From Ipomoea triloba (taxonomy: Eukaryota > Streptophyta > Magnoliopsida > Solanales > Convolvulaceae), in the NCBI RefSeq assembly GCF_003576645.1, contig NC_044930.1, positions 8,979,866 through 9,043,865 of the forward strand: 64,000 bases of DNA, given 5' to 3'. The notes under the pieces were generated by a model that had not been told where the DNA came from, made no database searches, and saw only the letters and a list, made by a program, of their open reading frames with translations. Below are positions 1 to 12,207 of the stretch, piece by piece. The translations under genes and the position numbers were made by a program. Within the stretch, counting starts at the first letter, position 1, and the number at the start of each line of letters is the position of its first letter.

Positions 1-759
1 TTCCTCAATTATTTTAAAAGTGATATTCTTTTACTTTTCTGTTAAATAGACTTTTGAACAGTTAAAAATAAAGACAAAATAAATATTTCAAGTCACTTTC
101 CTTCTCTAACAAATTAGTACTTATATTTAGAAATAAAAATAAGTGCAAAGAATTATAATTATAATTTTAAGCTAATATAATGCTAGTAAAATAATTTATA
201 CTTGAATACAAAATTTGCATTAGTAAATTATTTGTGTTTAAGTCTTAATTTTGTCATTAGCATTAGTTTAAAACTATAAATGGTACGGTGTCTGTAATTT
301 TTTTTTACATTTATTCTAGTTCTCAAATATAAAAAATAAATTGTTATTTGTTGGAGAAGAAAAATAAATAAAATACCTATTTTATCCTTATTTTTAGGGT
401 ACAAATGTCTATTTAGTAGAAAGGGAAAAAATCACCACTTTTAAAATAATTGAGGAGGCTAATGTAGATATATGAAAATTCAAAAAATCGAAAAATCACT
501 ATAAGCATATATATAATTCATGGGGGGAAAATGTCTTTTTCCCAAAATTTTGTTAGATATGACTAGTTAATTGAAGCTTGTTGGAAAATTAAATGAATGC
601 CAATGACAAAAAAAAAAAAATTGTAACATTACATTAGCAAAAGAAATATAAAACTGTTATAGTTTTATTAAACTGTTAATTTGTTTAGAATTTTATATTT
701 ATTTACAAGAAGTCAAATGAATTAATTCTAACTTTTCTTTTATGGCGTATTAGAAGCTC
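1..759. other. AT-rich 3' flank of locus A, no gene seen
   Basis: Low-complexity AT-rich DNA with no open frame of note and no copy of the mini-exon or terminal exon found downstream of loci B and D. It should hold the 3' UTR or last exon of locus A, but I cannot place a splice acceptor or polyadenylation site with confidence. Confidence 0.5.
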
Positions 760-795
760 CTACCAAAATAACAAATGGGGAAGAAAAACAATTAC

Positions 796-2988
796 CTTTA
801 CAGAGGTTATGTTGAGCTTGAATCCACCGCTTTTTATGCTTTCTCTTACCCCTTTCGCGGACTGAGTTGCACTTTCTCTCACGTTAAATAATACCATCAC
901 CTTAAGGGTATGTACCTTAGCAAAAGCTTGTGGAATTTTTAATAGGGAGCTACAATTTTGAAGGTTTAGACTTCTTAAAGTTGGGAAGCTATTCTCTGTG
1001 ACCATCCAAGTTTTTAGGTTTGTCTTTCCAATGCGCAAATATTGAAGCCTTTTGAAAACAACATCATTGCTTAGTTCCCAATTCTCCCCCTTGAATGCAT
1101 AGTCATCCAACTTGAGCACCTCAAGCTCCTCCAACAACCCCAATACTCTCATGTCTTTCCACTCAAACCGTGTGCCGGAGAAGCTCAACTTTTTTAACCT
1201 ACATGCAAACTTGTCTAGCATTGGGACTGTTAACCCTTCGTTGTGCTGGCCATACAGTTTCAAGTTTAAGAGGCGCTTTAGCAATTGAAGATTGTTGAAC
1301 AGACAAGTTTCTTGCTTTCCCTCTAGAAGTTGGGATAAATTCCCACGAACACCCAATTTTTGGAGATTGGGGGTTCTTCTAAAGATTTCTTTTGTGCAGC
1401 TTTCTGGTGATATTGTAGAAAGTGTGAGGATATTTTTTCCTCCAGAGTTAGCTTTGCTTGTTTTGGGAGGAAAGGGTAATTGCGCAGAGGTGTTGGTGCA
1501 TACATGCCTTAACTTTTCCATGTTCCATATGCCTCCTACAATTTGTAGTGTCCTTGCTGTGGTTTTGATCACTAAAGTCTCCAATTCAACCAGATTTTTG
1601 AATGATTTTGGGAGGAGGTTGAGATTGCCTGAGATAGCAATATACTTGAGAAGATATAACCTATAAACCTCTTTCGGCAACATGTTGTTAACAAACTCAA
1701 TGTATTCAATATTCAACACCCTAAGAAGAGGAAAAATGTTTGGGATGGTTGTTAATTCATCTGGTGCAAGACGAACCTCACTCTTTTGTGGGGAAGACAG
1801 AAACAAAGAATGGATATGTTTCCCAAATGGAGATAACAGAATGGATGATTTATTTTCGTCATCAGTAAAAGAGTGAAAACAAAGACGTCGAGCTGAACAA
1901 GTATTCTCATCTAACCTGCTTTGCTCCTTATCCATTACAAGGAATAATTTTTTCCTTGCAGCTTCACTTTTGCAGAACTCATGCAACGTATCATGGATTC
2001 GGCATGTTTTTATTTGACTATCTGCTCTTCTTTTTATCAACGTCACAAGATTTCTATCAATAAGATCATCCAAATATTTTTGAGCTTCAACTTCGGCATT
2101 AATACGGTATTCCCACTCATTTATTGTTGGAATGAATCCTTCAGCAATCCACAAACAAACCAACTTCCATATAGCAATCTCATGCCCCATAGGAAAATAT
2201 GCAAAATATAGGAAACAATTTTTCAACTTTTCATGAGGCAAATCATTGTAGCTCATCTTAACTATCTCATGGTAACTTTGGTATTCTCGATTGATTTCTA
2301 GAAGCGGATTTTCAGCCACTCGTTGCCAATCTGTAGAAGTTCTGCATTTTCGTAGGATACCAGCTACCACTGCTAGAGCAAGTGGTAATCCCTTGCATTT
2401 TCTTGCTATTTCCATCCCAATAGCTAAAAACTTGTCATTGCATCCCTCGGTACCAAAAACATTATTTTTTATAAGCAACCAACCATCATCATCACTTAAC
2501 ATTCCTAAATTATGAGATTTCCAGATAGAATCAACTACATTGTCATGTCGGGTAGTCAGCACGACTCTACTTCCATTCATGTTTTTAGGGAATGCAGTTT
2601 GTAATGAATCCCAATCTTCTTTTCTCCATACATCATCCAATATAATGAAGTATTTTTGATCCTTTAACCGGTTCTGAATGGTACCTTTCAGAATTTCTTC
2701 CGACTTGGTGGTTAAGTCTTCGGTACTCTTGGTGATTTGATATATGATGCTGATGAATTTCTGTTTTATATCACACCATTTTGAAACATGAACCCAAATG
2801 CAAACCAAATTGTTGAGAATTCTTAGGTCATTAAAAAGCATCGAGGCAAATGTAGTTTTTCCAGTACCAGGCATCCCAACAATTGGGATCACAATAAAAT
2901 TATTGGACGCCTCTAACAAACGAGCCTTCATGTCTTTCAAATCTTTTTCAAAGCCGAAAACCTCATTTTTCTCCACGATTGGTCGATC
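796..2988 (-). CDS. Locus A exon 2: NB-ARC and LRR domains
   Basis: A single 731-codon open exon. It starts at acceptor TTCAG|GATCGACC (2988) and carries all canonical NB-ARC motifs in order, then about 320 residues of irregular LRRs with repeated LxxLxxL(K/R)L spacing. The C-terminus (GGFKLNITSV) aligns with the end of the LRR exon in loci B and D. Unlike B and D, no mini-exons are visible downstream in positions 1-795. Confidence 0.85.
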
Positions 2989-5900
2989 CTGAACATTTAA
3001 ATAAAAAAATAAAATAAAAGCATTACTAATCAAGTGCTAAGAACAATAGCACATAATAACAAAGATTTAAATTCATTTGCAAATCACAAATCATTAGTAT
3101 AATACCTACCCTTCAAATGTTCAAATTATCTTTCAACAAATTCTAAATTTAAGCAAAGGAGTGTCCCCATAAGCCCATTTATATAACATATTTTAAGAGT
3201 AATGGGTGTAATCCGCACTTCCTAAATTTTTCTTTTAATATTGCAGTTCTTATATCGTGGACCGTGGTCCACAATGCATTGTGGACCGCGGTCCCAAAAC
3301 GACGTCATTTCAGTAAGTGGGAGACGGAACCCGTAATTGACACTACAGTTCATCTCAAAAGATACTGCTGCCTTACATTTGTTTTGATATTATCGAATGA
3401 AACTGTAGTTATATCGAAATGTAACTGTAGTTGTGTTGAAATGTAACTGCAGTGTATATAAAAAGATACTGAATAACAGTTTCACATTTGTGTTTTTATA
3501 TTATCGAATGAAACTGTAGTTATATCAAAATGTAACTGTAGTTGTGTTGAAATGTAACTGCAGTTGTGTTGAAATGTAACTGCAGTATATATAAACTGAA
3601 AGTGAGTGGCGCGAATTGATCCGTCTGTTTTCATTAATCAAAACGACGTCGTTTTGGGATCGCGGTCCACAATGCATTGTGGACCACGGTCCACGATATA
3701 ATTTGTGTTAATATTGATGTCCTTACGCGTTATTACTTGACTAATTTTTTTTATATTTAATTAATAAATAGATTGCCTTCAAAAAAAAATTAATAAATAG
3801 ATTCTTTTTTCAACTCGTTGAGATCAGTCTATTCATAGATAACCAATTAATATAAAGGTTTTTATTGCCATATTAGGAAGTAAACATTAAGGGGAAAATA
3901 TAGCATCTTTCATATTTAAATGTGGAATTGATATGCCCTATCAGGAAAAGAATTCCAAATGCATGTCCGGATCATGGAATAGATGACGAATTACACCAGC
4001 TGAATGTGGCAATTACACTTGCTAAGTATGCTAGACCATCACATTGGTTCTTGCTTAATTATGGTCAGCAATCATTGAGAATATTTTTAGGAGGGGAAAT
4101 CACACTTTTGGTCTCTCAATTATTAGCAGATATGCAATGTAATTCCTGATTTTTAATTTGAACAAATTCGATCTTTAAATCTTTTAACTTTAGTCAATTT
4201 AGTCCTTCTGTGATATTTTCCATTAATAACCGTTTAAACCATGGATATTTTGAGAATTTCACACCCCACTTAATATGTTCCCCTAATTTATTTCCTCCTT
4301 TGCCAATGCTCAGCCTCCCCTGCAACGAAATTTCACCATTAATTTTACCTTGTTGGGTTAACATGTAATTTTGGCTTTCATTTCACTATTTCTATAAGAC
4401 CCCAAAATATTTTTCCACTTAAACAAACTCCTATTTTATCAAGTTTTAAAATGAAACCATAAATATAATTTCACTCCTACAATTATTTACCAATGAGTAT
4501 GCAAATTAAATATTTTAAATCCTCTATTTTGAATGATTTAGTACAAAATAATTATATAATTATGTATGGTTTTAGAAGCCCAAAGATAAATTTATTTATT
4601 AAAATCTTGACTCAAATGTCTATTTGAGACGAACCTGTAAACCTGATAGTCTTGTTTTTAACTCAAACTTGATTTCAAAACGAACCTATTATATTCCTAT
4701 ATCAATAATATTATATTTTATCCAAACCTTATCCAATTTTAACCTAAGATCATCATTTGAGAGTTTGAATTTGCAAAATAATCCAATTGCCCCTCCTAGC
4801 CGTGTAACACCAAACTCCTAGTGGATAGGGTTTTGTGCCTATTTAAAGAACACTATTCCATTGCCTGCCTCAATTCATCCCTTGCCTCTCTTCTACCTTG
4901 AAAAGATCAGCTCCAAGAACACTAAGGTGTTAGGAATATATTGTAATAGTTTTGATAAGGCAAATTGTAATTTTTAGAAATCTCCTATTTTATTTTTAAG
5001 GTATAGCTAGTTGACTCGGAAGACAAGATCATGACTTAGATTTGGTACGAATTATTGTATAATAGAGTTCATTATGTCATGAGACTTGTAAATCGTTTGC
5101 TTCCATTTAAAACACATGAAAGTGTGTGATGGAATGGCAAAGACTTAGATTATCTATGTAAGAAAACACGAGTTCAAATCCCAAATTAAGCTTATTTAGT
5201 TTTAAGCTTAATATTAAGGAAGTGGAGAATGTTGTCGTGCATGTTGGGGAGCAAGTCAAGGTCAAAGGAGCGGAAGTTTGAAGAATGTGAAAATACACCA
5301 TACGTTTGAATCCTATAAATAACATTTTAGTCTTTAAAGACTACTACAAAAGTGACCATATAAATATGACTTTTCACTTTGTACATAAGAATACACTAAA
5401 TCTTTGTTTAAAAGGTGTAGTGGATTCTCAAAGAAAAAAAAATGTCTCCAACTTTCCGCTACACTTGCCCGTGTTCATGTTTTCTCCTTGCATTTAAGCT
5501 TATTTTCCTTGTCATTCATTATAAGTTTACTCAAAATGTTCCTCATTTGATTCATTTGTGTGTTTAGGTGTAATTTTTGGTGATTTAGATAAATTGAATG
5601 ATTTTTGGAGCATTTCTGATTCATGTAGAGTCAATGGGAGTCAATGAGAAGCTATGAAGATGGGGGCAACACCTCTTAGAGAATCAAATTGTGGTGTTTT
5701 CAATGGTCTTGGTCATTTGCACAAACAAAGGCAAAATTGGAGCAAAAGAGCAAGAAGTTGAAATTTTCGGACAATTCGTCCACTGCTTGGTTTTCTGGTC
5801 ATATCTCTGTTTAAGAATGTACAAATCAAGTGATTTCTATGTCATTGTAAAGATATCTTGAAGAGCTACAACTTTGATGAATACCAAAAATTCTAATTCA

Positions 5901-6331
5901 ACGATTTCTGGGGTGCGTGAAAAATAGCCTAGAAGTCGAAACAGTTGCGCCCAGAACTTATCCCTACAGGTAGCCACGGGAGTGGCCACACCCGTGGCCA
6001 ACCTTCTTTGCTTGTATTTAATCCTATTTTCAGCCATTTCAACATGGTTCCGACCCATTTTAGAACCTTAGCTTCTCGTTTTCATTTTCTTTGATTTTTT
6101 AGGTTAGATTAGGCTTATATTCAGGTTCCTAAACATTTTAGAAGCTTGGATTGAAGCATTTAATCTTAGATTTCAAGGATAATCGAAAAAAATCACCATA
6201 ATCGGTGACTAAATTGGTTAAAATTACTATAATCATAGACTAACTTGGTTAAAAATACTATAGTTGATGACTAAATTAGATATTAATAGATGTGCAATTA
6301 CTAATATATCTCAAAATAAAACTCAATTGGG

Positions 6332-6416
<85 letters not shown>

Positions 6417-7043
6417 TATACATANNNNNNNNNNNNNNNNNNNNNNNNNNNNNNNNNNNNNNNNNNNNNNNNNNNNNNNNNNNNNNNNNNNNNNNNNNNN
6501 NNNNNNNNNNNNNNNNNNNNNNNNNNNNNNNNNNNNNNNNNNNNNNNNNNNNNNNNNNNNNNNNNNNNNNNNNNNNNNNNNNNNNNNNNNNNNNNNNNNN
6601 NNNNNNNNNNNNNNNNNNNNNNNNNNNNNNNNNNNNNNNNNNNNNNNNNNNNNNNNNNNNNNNNNNNNNNNNNNNNNNNNNNNNNNNNNNNNNNNNNNNN
6701 NNNNNNNNNNNNNNNNNNNNNNNNNNNNNNNNNNNNNNNNNNNNNNNNNNNNNNNNNNNNNNNNNNNNNNNNNNNNNNNNNNNNNNNNNNNNNNNNNNNN
6801 NNNNNNNNNNNNNNNNNNNNNNNNNNNNNNNNNNNNNNNNNNNNNNNNNNNNNNNNNNNNNNNNNNNNNNNNNNNNNNNNNNNNNNNNNNNNNNNNNNNN
6901 NNNNNNNNNNNNNNNNNNNNNNNNNNNNNNNNNNNNNNNNNNNNNNNNNNNNNNNNNNNNNNNNNNNNNNNNNNNNNNNNNNNNNNNNNNNNNNNNNNNN
7001 NNNNNNNNNNNNNNNNNNNNNNNNNNNNNNNNNNNNNNNNNNN

Positions 7044-7107
<64 letters not shown>

Positions 7108-8821
7108 TATATATATAGTTAATTCCACAAAAGGTCCCTTGTCTTTGGTGGCAATTCCAATTTTAGTCCTAGACTATCGTTTTTGCCATTTAACATCCTA
7201 GACTATTCTTTTTTGAACACTTTTAGTCCTTTTCATGATTTTTCCTATTTTTAGTAAGGACAATTTTGTCTCTTTATATTTTTTTTATTTAACCGGTTTC
7301 CACTGGTTTAATTATGTTAGGCGAAGCAGATCGGTTCTTCTAATCATTAGATTAAATCCACAAATCCCTAGTGTACGCAACTTCATCTGCTGTAGTTCAA
7401 GGCTTGATCATCCTCCTTCACCCGGCGAAGAACGAGACCATACAACGCTACTATAGAGGAGAGCAAAGGGGAAATTTGTCGCCCTAAATCTGTAGTTCCA
7501 AAACTCTAAATCCCTAAAGGAGTATGCAATCGATAAAATGAATTATGTTCGCAATCGATAAAATGAATTATTTGTCGTCGCATTATTGACCCTAATGTGG
7601 ACCATGAATCTACCAAGAAGCTAATGCCTCCATTGTGTGAAAATACTAAAATTATCTTGAATTGATATCTATCTTTAAATCAGGTTGAACCTGCATATGT
7701 TTCTGGTCTCCATTCGGTTTTTTGAATACGTTAAAGATTTGTGGATTGAATCTAATAATTAGAAGACCCGGTTTGCTTAACTTAACCTAATTAAACTGGT
7801 GAAAACCGATTAAAAAAATATAAAGAGACAAAATTACCGTTACTAAAAATAGAAAAATTTATGAGAAGGACTAAAAGTGTCCAAAAAATAATAGTTGTGA
7901 GCATAAATATAATATAAACATAAATGTGCAGGTCCAACTATCAGCTTAGGCTTTTAGTTGGATGGAGCACATGATTCAATTTGGTATCAGAGCCATGCAA
8001 AAGATCATGGGTTTGAATCTCCGCGCCACCCGAAAAAAAAAGACTATGGTTCACGTGTTGCTTGGAGCCCATCAAAGTCAATCGGCCCGCACACGTGAGG
8101 GGGCGTGTGAGCATAAATATAATATAAACATAAATGTGCAGTCCAACTATCAGCTTAGGCTGGATGTTAAATGCCGATAGTCTGGGATTAAAATTGAAAT
8201 TACCACCAAAGACAAAGGACCTTTGGTGGATATATATATATATAGAGTCATGATCAGGTGTGGCCGTTACACATCAATCCCATACATTCATGTATTTTAA
8301 TTGCTGAAACCAATTAATAATGTGAAATAGGATAGTTTTCACAGCCTTGTGGTACGTACCTGGTGGAAAGTTTTCACAGCCTTGTCCTGCTCTTTGATTT
8401 CGTACTGCATCAGGTCTTGAACCTCTTTTTCATGGTCTTGGCGAATTGCATTCATCTTTGTCCTAATGGACTGGATCTCGCTCGCATACCCATTCACCTT
8501 TCCACAATATGGGGTCTTATCCAAAGATTTTAAGAAGAAATTGTTTCCGTGTTTCTTCTTCAGTACAACGTAGTCGGCAATCGTATCCTCGGCTTCATTC
8601 ACAACGCTTCCAAATTTATTCACTATTAGTCTCAAAACCTGGTGGTCATCGGCTCTTGGGTTCTTGGAAGCTTCTATGAGCCTGGCGTTGAACATTTGGA
8701 TGTCGGAGGTGAGATCTTTTATCTCAGAATCTATGCCACGAACCAGCGTCACGTTGTCCGACACAATTCGGACCAACGAGTTTACCCCCTGTGTTACCAG
8801 TTCCTCAACGATTGTCGTCAT
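796..8821 (-). CDS. Locus A: CC-NB-ARC-LRR immune receptor, two exons
   Basis: Predicted cytoplasmic NLR receptor (ATP/ADP switch that senses pathogen effectors). Exon 1 (8821-8360, 154 codons) encodes the coiled coil; exon 2 (2988-796, 731 codons) encodes NB-ARC plus LRR. Both exons are phase 0, with donor CCAG|GTACGT and acceptor TTCAG|GAT, so joining keeps the frame. NB-ARC motifs in order: P-loop GMPGTGKTT (about residue 192), RNBS-A CIWVHVSK, kinase-2 FIILDDVW, RNBS-B GSRVVLTTRH, GLPLAL, RNBS-D CFLYFAYFPMGHEI and an MHD-like IHDTLHEFC. Irregular leucine-rich repeats follow. If the possible donor AAAG|GTAATT at 796/795 is not used, translation reads on to a stop at 762-760 (about 896 residues). 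The intron is 5.4 kb and contains an assembly gap and transposons. The family resembles R1-like CNLs of Solanales; the ligand is unknown. Every NB-ARC motif is canonical, so this is the best candidate for a functional gene here. Confidence 0.8.
3244..3707. mobile_element. Non-autonomous MULE-type MITE, 464 bp
   Basis: Terminal inverted repeats of about 55 bp contain the phrase GTGGACCGTGGTCCACAATG and its complement. The element is flanked by a perfect 9-bp direct repeat TTAATATTG (3235-3243 and 3708-3716), the target-site length of Mutator-like elements. The interior holds short tandem repeats of the type AACTGTAGTTATATC. It has no coding capacity. It lies in the locus A intron just upstream of exon 2. 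Confidence 0.8.
3717..6334. other. Intron of locus A, no gene seen
   Basis: AT-rich sequence with only short, unsupported open frames. It includes a possible SINE near 5108 and a short degenerate tandem repeat (GACTAAATTGGTTAAAA type) at about 6190-6280. The latter also occurs near 16.3 and 48.6 kb, where it sits in NLR 5' flanks. Nothing else is recognised. Confidence 0.5.
5110..5250 (+). repeat. Possible tRNA-derived SINE fragment
   Basis: The stretch has an A-box-like block (TGGAATGGCAAAG) and, about 40 bp on, a B-box-like block (GAGTTCAAATCCC), the internal Pol III promoter arrangement of tRNA-derived SINEs. No clear poly-A tail or target duplication was found, so the call is tentative. 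Confidence 0.3.
6335..7101. other. (TA)n microsatellite interrupted by a 619-base N gap
   Basis: A pure TA run (6335-6412) enters a gap of Ns from 6425 to 7043, and another TA run (7044-7101) leaves it. The assembly broke in the microsatellite; the true gap content is unknown. The gap lies in the large intron of locus A, so the real intron length is uncertain. Confidence 0.95.
7122..8231. mobile_element. Long-TIR MULE-like element with a TRIM in its right arm
   Basis: The left arm (from about 7122, AAAGGTCCCTTGTCTTTGG) and right arm (ending about 8231) are inverted copies over more than 80 bp, including the phrase TTTAACATCCTAGACTAT. The interior (7280-7880) has a weaker inverted symmetry around the words AACCGGTTTTC and GATTAAATCCAC. 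There is no transposase. The element sits between TA runs, so its target duplication cannot be read. It lies in the locus A intron. Confidence 0.6.
7896..8161 (+). mobile_element. TRIM retrotransposon (miniature LTR element), truncated 3' LTR
   Basis: The 5' LTR (7896-7978, TGTGAGCATAAATATAATAT to ATGATTCA) is followed at once by a primer-binding site TTGGTATCAGAGCC (from 7981) that matches the 3' end of initiator tRNA-Met. About 100 bp later comes a purine tract GTGAGGGGGCG, then a second LTR copy (8106-8161) that stops after 56 bp. Total 266 bp with no coding capacity. It interrupts the right inverted arm of the enclosing long-TIR element, so it inserted later. Confidence 0.8.
8360..8821 (-). 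CDS. Locus A exon 1: Rx_N coiled-coil domain
   Basis: 154 codons from ATG at 8821 to the donor CCAG|GTACGT. The first in-frame ATG is three codons upstream; I chose the second because its context aligns with the ATG of the paralogous exon at 48067. The product starts MTTIVEELVTQGV and has an EDVID-type motif (EAEDTIADY) about 80 residues in, as in Rx-type coiled coils that contact the NB-ARC domain. The exon ends in phase 0, matching exon 2 at 2988. Confidence 0.75.
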
Positions 8822-9055
8822 TTCTCTCACACTTTAAGGCTGGAATGTCTCTCTCTCTAAGTGAAGAAATAGGAAATGCAATTATGCAAGTGATGTACTG
8901 ATGTGTGAGCTGAGAGCTGCAAATTCTTCGGGATATATGGGGTGGGTAAGATGTGAATGCTGATTAAAAAACAAAAGTAAATAATTATCAAAAACCGGCC
9001 AGCTGTATTATCAAGTTTGTCACGTTCCGATCCTTTGTTTGGAAAGAATAATTTA

Positions 9056-10452
9056 GACTCAATTCCTTTTTTGGTCCTACACTTATAGTGGCAAAGACAA
9101 TTTTAGTCCTCCATAAAAAAATCAGACAATTTATAGACACACTTATTGTGACGGGGACAATTTTGATTCTCCGTCAGTATTTCCGTTTGATAGCCGTTTG
9201 AGAGGGGGTAATTGAGTCATTTCATGAAGTCTCCTTCTTTTTATTCCATCTCTGTATGTCTTGATAGTCTGTGCCTTTGCCAGTGTTATTTTAACACACT
9301 TGCCCAAGATTGTCTTTCTTTGCACTTGTCATGGATTTATTTACCAACATTGACGATTGATTTTTCCCTTGAGGGCTTTCTTTCCAGTGCAATTTCATAG
9401 ATTGTAGGCAGCTCATTTATCAGGGAAAACAAATGTTTCCTTTCATTTCGATTGAGCTGAGCACAGAAGTAGAAAGCCATGACAAGAAACCTTCGAATCA
9501 GTCCTAGTAGAATGCGATTTTGATAGTGATTTATCAATACTCGCACAAAACTTTTGAATTCTGAAGCAGGAACCCAACAATATATACAAACTGAGAATTC
9601 CAATTGCGGTCCTCTCTCTCCTTATCAACTATAAGACCACGGGCTATAAGACCATGCATGGCAGTCGGGTAAATTAGGTAGGTCTCGAGTTATCCGCTTT
9701 GGGTAATTGATGCATGATGTTGTTGTGGTATATCTTATTTGCTGATTGGGAACTGAAGTAGGGTTACCAGAGAAGGGGGTGCAGCAGCATGAGAAGGAAG
9801 CGGTGGGGAGCGGCGTGGGAAGTAGTGGCGGCGGCGGGGGTACAGCGACCCTAGTAGCAGCTCCGTTCTCCTCTTGTGCGATGACGGCGGCGGCGAGACT
9901 CCAGCGACCCTGGCAGCAGCTCCACGAACCAGCAGTAGCGATGGACAGAACGACGACTGACACGCGACCTCCCTTGTTTCCGGCGAGCATCGCAACAGCT
10001 ATGGTGGAGCTTTTCCTCTCGTCAATGGCGACTGGTGTGAGCGGTGGCCTCCTTCTCCAATATCTCTTCCGGTTCAAGCATTACCCCCTCCACATCCTGG
10101 CAACCCCAGTCATCCCAACAAACATGTATTCTTCTGCACTTCCCCGGCGACGATCGGAAAACTCAACATCCCAGCAACTTCCTCCAATTTTCACGGCTTC
10201 AAAGTATAAATGATTCTGTGGTGGAAATTTGCTTCGCCAATATGCAATGAAGAACAAAACGAATAAGGAGAAGGAAATATTGTGAAATGACACATTTGCC
10301 CCCTCTCAAACGGCCATCTGACGGGAAATACAGACGGAGGACTAAAATTGTCCCCGTCACAATAACTATGTCCATAAATTGTCTGATTTTTTTATGGAGG
10401 ACTAAAATTGTCTTTGCCACTATAAGTCTAGGACCAAAAAAGGAATTGACTC
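9056..10452. mobile_element. MULE, 1.4 kb, with GC-rich interior (possible Pack-MULE)
   Basis: It is flanked by a perfect 9-bp target duplication AATAATTTA (9047-9055 and 10453-10461). Termini GACTCAATTCC / GGAATTGACTC extend into inverted arms of more than 150 bp. The interior at 9740-10200 is strikingly GC-rich (GGCGGCGGCGG, CGACGGCGGCGG), unlike its AT-rich surroundings, and is open in several frames without a recognised domain. That fits a captured host gene fragment, but no parent gene was identified. It sits in the 5' flank of locus A, about 235 bp upstream of the ATG. Confidence 0.8.
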
Positions 10453-10461
10453 AATAATTTA

Positions 10462-11626
10462 AAAGGGTAATTATATAGTTAAGTTTATTTGAACTATAAT
10501 TAAGTTTTTTTTTAAATTTTTTAAATAAATAATAAATTTTAAAATAATTATTTTCGCTCTATCTAAATAACTTCCAGTCATTCAATTTTTATTTTGTTTT
10601 TTTATGAAAATTTATTTTTAGAAGAAAAACACTACTTTCTTTTCAAAAGTAATGTAGGTATTTGAAATGTTAAATATTGAGAGCATTTAATTTATTTTCT
10701 TTTGAAAACCAAAAAGGAAGAGAATATATTAATGTGCCTTTTTTTTTTTTTTTTTGTAATTATTATGACTTTTGGATATGCGTAAAACTTAATAGCACAT
10801 TAGCTAATAACTAATATTGAACTCAAAATTTACCAAAAATGCCTCAAACTTATTGCAAAATAGCATATTAGTTCACCTTATAGTGCAAAACAAGCTTTAG
10901 TGCACTTTTTGGTTTTGTTTTTTTTTTTATTTAAAAGATAATAATTTTGAGCACTCCTAATTATCTGCAGATGCATTTTTAAACTTGTTCAAGTGCACAA
11001 AAAAAAGGTTCACTGGAATTATGAAAATGTCTCTATGTTTTTTCTGTTCTCTTAATTTTTGGACGTTGATCAATTTAGATGAATGAATCACATCATTTTG
11101 TATTTTTTTACCAAAAATAAAATAAAATTATGTTCTCATATTTTGAACGGATGAAATTATTTCGCATATTGAAAGATTGTTCTGACTACATATACATATG
11201 CTGCATTCCAATTGGTTAATGACTTGGAAAATTGACGAGTCCTTTTGGTACATACATTGGAAAAGTAATGATGGGTGTGTAGAAACTAGAAAGTTGCACT
11301 ATTTTCTTTGGTGGATCAAACTTTTCCACTAAGCCAGCTCGCAAATCTTTTTTGATTTAGTTCTATTTTTCTTTTGTTGTGATTAACTGAATCCTAAACT
11401 TCGATGATTACTTAATTTTTTGTTGTGATTACAACACTTCTCTCACTGCTTTTCACCCATCCATTTCAATTATAGTGTTGGGTTCGCAAAGTACGGTAGT
11501 AAAAGTTGATTTTAGTGATGGTGAAAATGTGAGTTATGGCCATATATCAAGGAGTGGGCCTAAAGGAAGTTGAGTAGTGAGGAGGTTAAACACAAAAGCT
11601 TAGAGTATTTGGAAACTACTCTAACA
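10462..11626. other. Distal 5' flank of locus A, shared with paralogues
   Basis: No gene. From about 11040 to 11340 the sequence (GTTGATCAATTTAGATGAA, then CCAATTGGTTAATGACTTGG) is repeated at 15345-16140 and in part at 48235-48375. In all three places it lies upstream of a CC exon in the same orientation. The MULE at 9056 has pushed this flank away from locus A. Confidence 0.6.
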
Positions 11627-11799
11627 GGCCGTTTGATTGGACATAATTTCGTTGTAATTGAATTGCAATTCGTTTCTTCCCCAATTACGTTGTTTGGTTC
11701 CATTGGCTGAATTGCAATTCAAGGGTATAACTCATGAATTGCAATTCGGTGTTTCATGGAAAGGAATAAAGGGATGAAATGACTAATATGCCCTTAGTA

Positions 11800-11861
<62 letters not shown>

Positions 11862-12168
11862 TCCCTCCGTCCCGAATTGGATGTCTCATTTGCTTTTTGC
11901 ACGCTTTTTAAGAAATTAAAGTAGATGTGATGTGCTTTCCAATTATGCTCCTAACTTTTTCACTTTTGGAAATAAAAGCAATAAAGAAAGCAAAAGTAAT
12001 AAGGGTAAATTGGAAAAAGTAGAATGATAATGATGTTCAATTTTAGAAAGAGGACAACATTTTGGGACAAACTAAAAAGGAAAGTAAGACAGGTAAAATG
12101 GGACAGAGGGACCACCACCACCACCACCACCACCCTTGTTACCAGTTGAGCTGCCCATGCGGGCATTA

Positions 12169-12207
<39 letters not shown>

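Noticed and set aside
3922..4149. 75-codon frame in the locus A intron
   Set aside because: Looks compositionally plausible but has no recognisable motif, no paralogous counterpart and no splice context.
6292..7104. A 270-codon plus-strand open frame
   Set aside because: It runs through a TA microsatellite and 619 Ns; the protein is only repeated Tyr-Ile and unknown residues.
9746..10213. 155-codon frame in the GC-rich MULE core
   Set aside because: Several overlapping frames on both strands are open merely because of GC richness; no recognised domain. Kept as a possible captured fragment only.
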